A stretch of 64,000 bases of DNA from BJGN01 sp041159865 (GTDB taxonomy: Bacteria; Bacteroidota; Bacteroidia; Chitinophagales; Saprospiraceae). Each line of letters opens with the position of its first letter. Within the stretch, counting starts at the first letter, position 1. A model generated the notes under the pieces. That model saw nothing but the letters and a program-made list of their open reading frames with translations, made no database searches and was not told the origin of the DNA. The stretch is from positions 22,492-86,491 of the forward strand of contig JBEAXK010000064.1 of the NCBI GenBank assembly GCA_041159865.1, written 5' to 3'. Position numbers and translations under genes: made by a program. This document shows positions 63,904 through 64,000 of this stretch, piece by piece.

Positions 63904-64000
63904 ATGTCAGACTTTTCCTTTTCAAAATCGTTTAGCCCTTTTCGGAGAGTATCCAACTTAAGCCGGGAAATAGAGGTATTCAAAAATATTTATTTTCGAA
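63904..64000 (+). CDS. Start of a possible gene cut by the window edge
   Basis: ATG at 63904 opens MSDFSFSKSFSPFRRVSNLS and continues in frame to the last base, 32 codons without a stop in AT-rich DNA, with an in-frame stop just upstream. No family can be recognised from so short a stretch. Confidence 0.35.
   Translation, partial: MSDFSFSKSFSPFRRVSNLSREIEVFKNIYFR

Noticed and set aside
1..64000. CRISPR arrays, insertion sequences, tRNA or rRNA genes
   Set aside because: No regular spaced repeats, transposase, terminal inverted repeats or tRNA-like TTCGAATC arms were seen on either strand.

Overview
The window is AT-rich chromosomal DNA of a Bacteroidota bacterium. This is shown by a type IX secretion system (T9SS) type-B surface protein with PorP/SprF and OmpA partners, a SusC/SusD pair, T9SS type-A C-terminal tails, DUF5916 and DUF2911 proteins, several TAnnTTTG-type promoter elements and few clear Shine-Dalgarno sites. 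A saprospiral, cytophagal or chitinophagal lineage fits, but the genus cannot be fixed from the sequence. I see no rRNA, tRNA, CRISPR array or insertion sequence.

Layout. 1-9.1 kb (+): the 3' part of a giant Ig-repeat adhesin ending in a gliding-type C-terminal domain, then PorP/SprF, a PD40-OmpA protein and a radical SAM/SPASM enzyme, closely spaced. 9.0-16.4 kb (-): a secreted alpha/beta-hydrolase followed by moaA, a YdeP-type molybdoenzyme, moeA, moaC and mobA, mostly overlapping or abutting; moaD, moaE and moeB are absent here. 16.5-23 kb: a DUF5916 outer-membrane protein, a sugar-kinase-like phosphotransferase with a CYTH protein, and a large CxxCH haem-binding secreted protein. 23-36.7 kb: SusD/SusC, a glyoxalase-fold protein, an animal-type haem peroxidase with T9SS tail, a sulfatase, a GH20 hexosaminidase, an outer-membrane transporter-like protein and a PQQ-type sugar dehydrogenase. 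36.7-39.1 kb (-): a four-gene, probably metal-related operon (Cys-rich protein, HMA protein, beta-barrel, DUF2911). 39-47 kb: a Tat-type URO-D-like protein, sbcC/sbcD, a fasciclin protein and a DbpA-like helicase. 47-50.1 kb (+): two tandem paralogues built as periplasmic propeller, one membrane helix and a single AraC-type helix-turn-helix. 50.1-55.3 kb: a region with broken genes (frameshifted SRPBCC gene, twice-frameshifted small gene, truncated ParE-like toxin) around a glyoxalase-fold gene, a photolyase and a secreted formylglycine-enzyme-like protein. 55.3-62.5 kb: a degradation cluster for sulfated polysaccharide (GH16, GH78-like, two sulfatases, alginate-lyase-family protein). 62.5-64 kb: an HNH nuclease and the start of a possible gene at the edge.

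Most of the encoded proteins act in the envelope or outside the cell, as in a polysaccharide-degrading surface-attached bacterium. The most unusual item is the tandem propeller-TM-half-AraC pair, which looks like a hybrid two-component regulator stripped of its kinase and receiver. Next are the toxin cut off exactly where the polysaccharide cluster begins, the exported URO-D-like protein, and the formylglycine-enzyme fold in which both copper-binding cysteines are serines.
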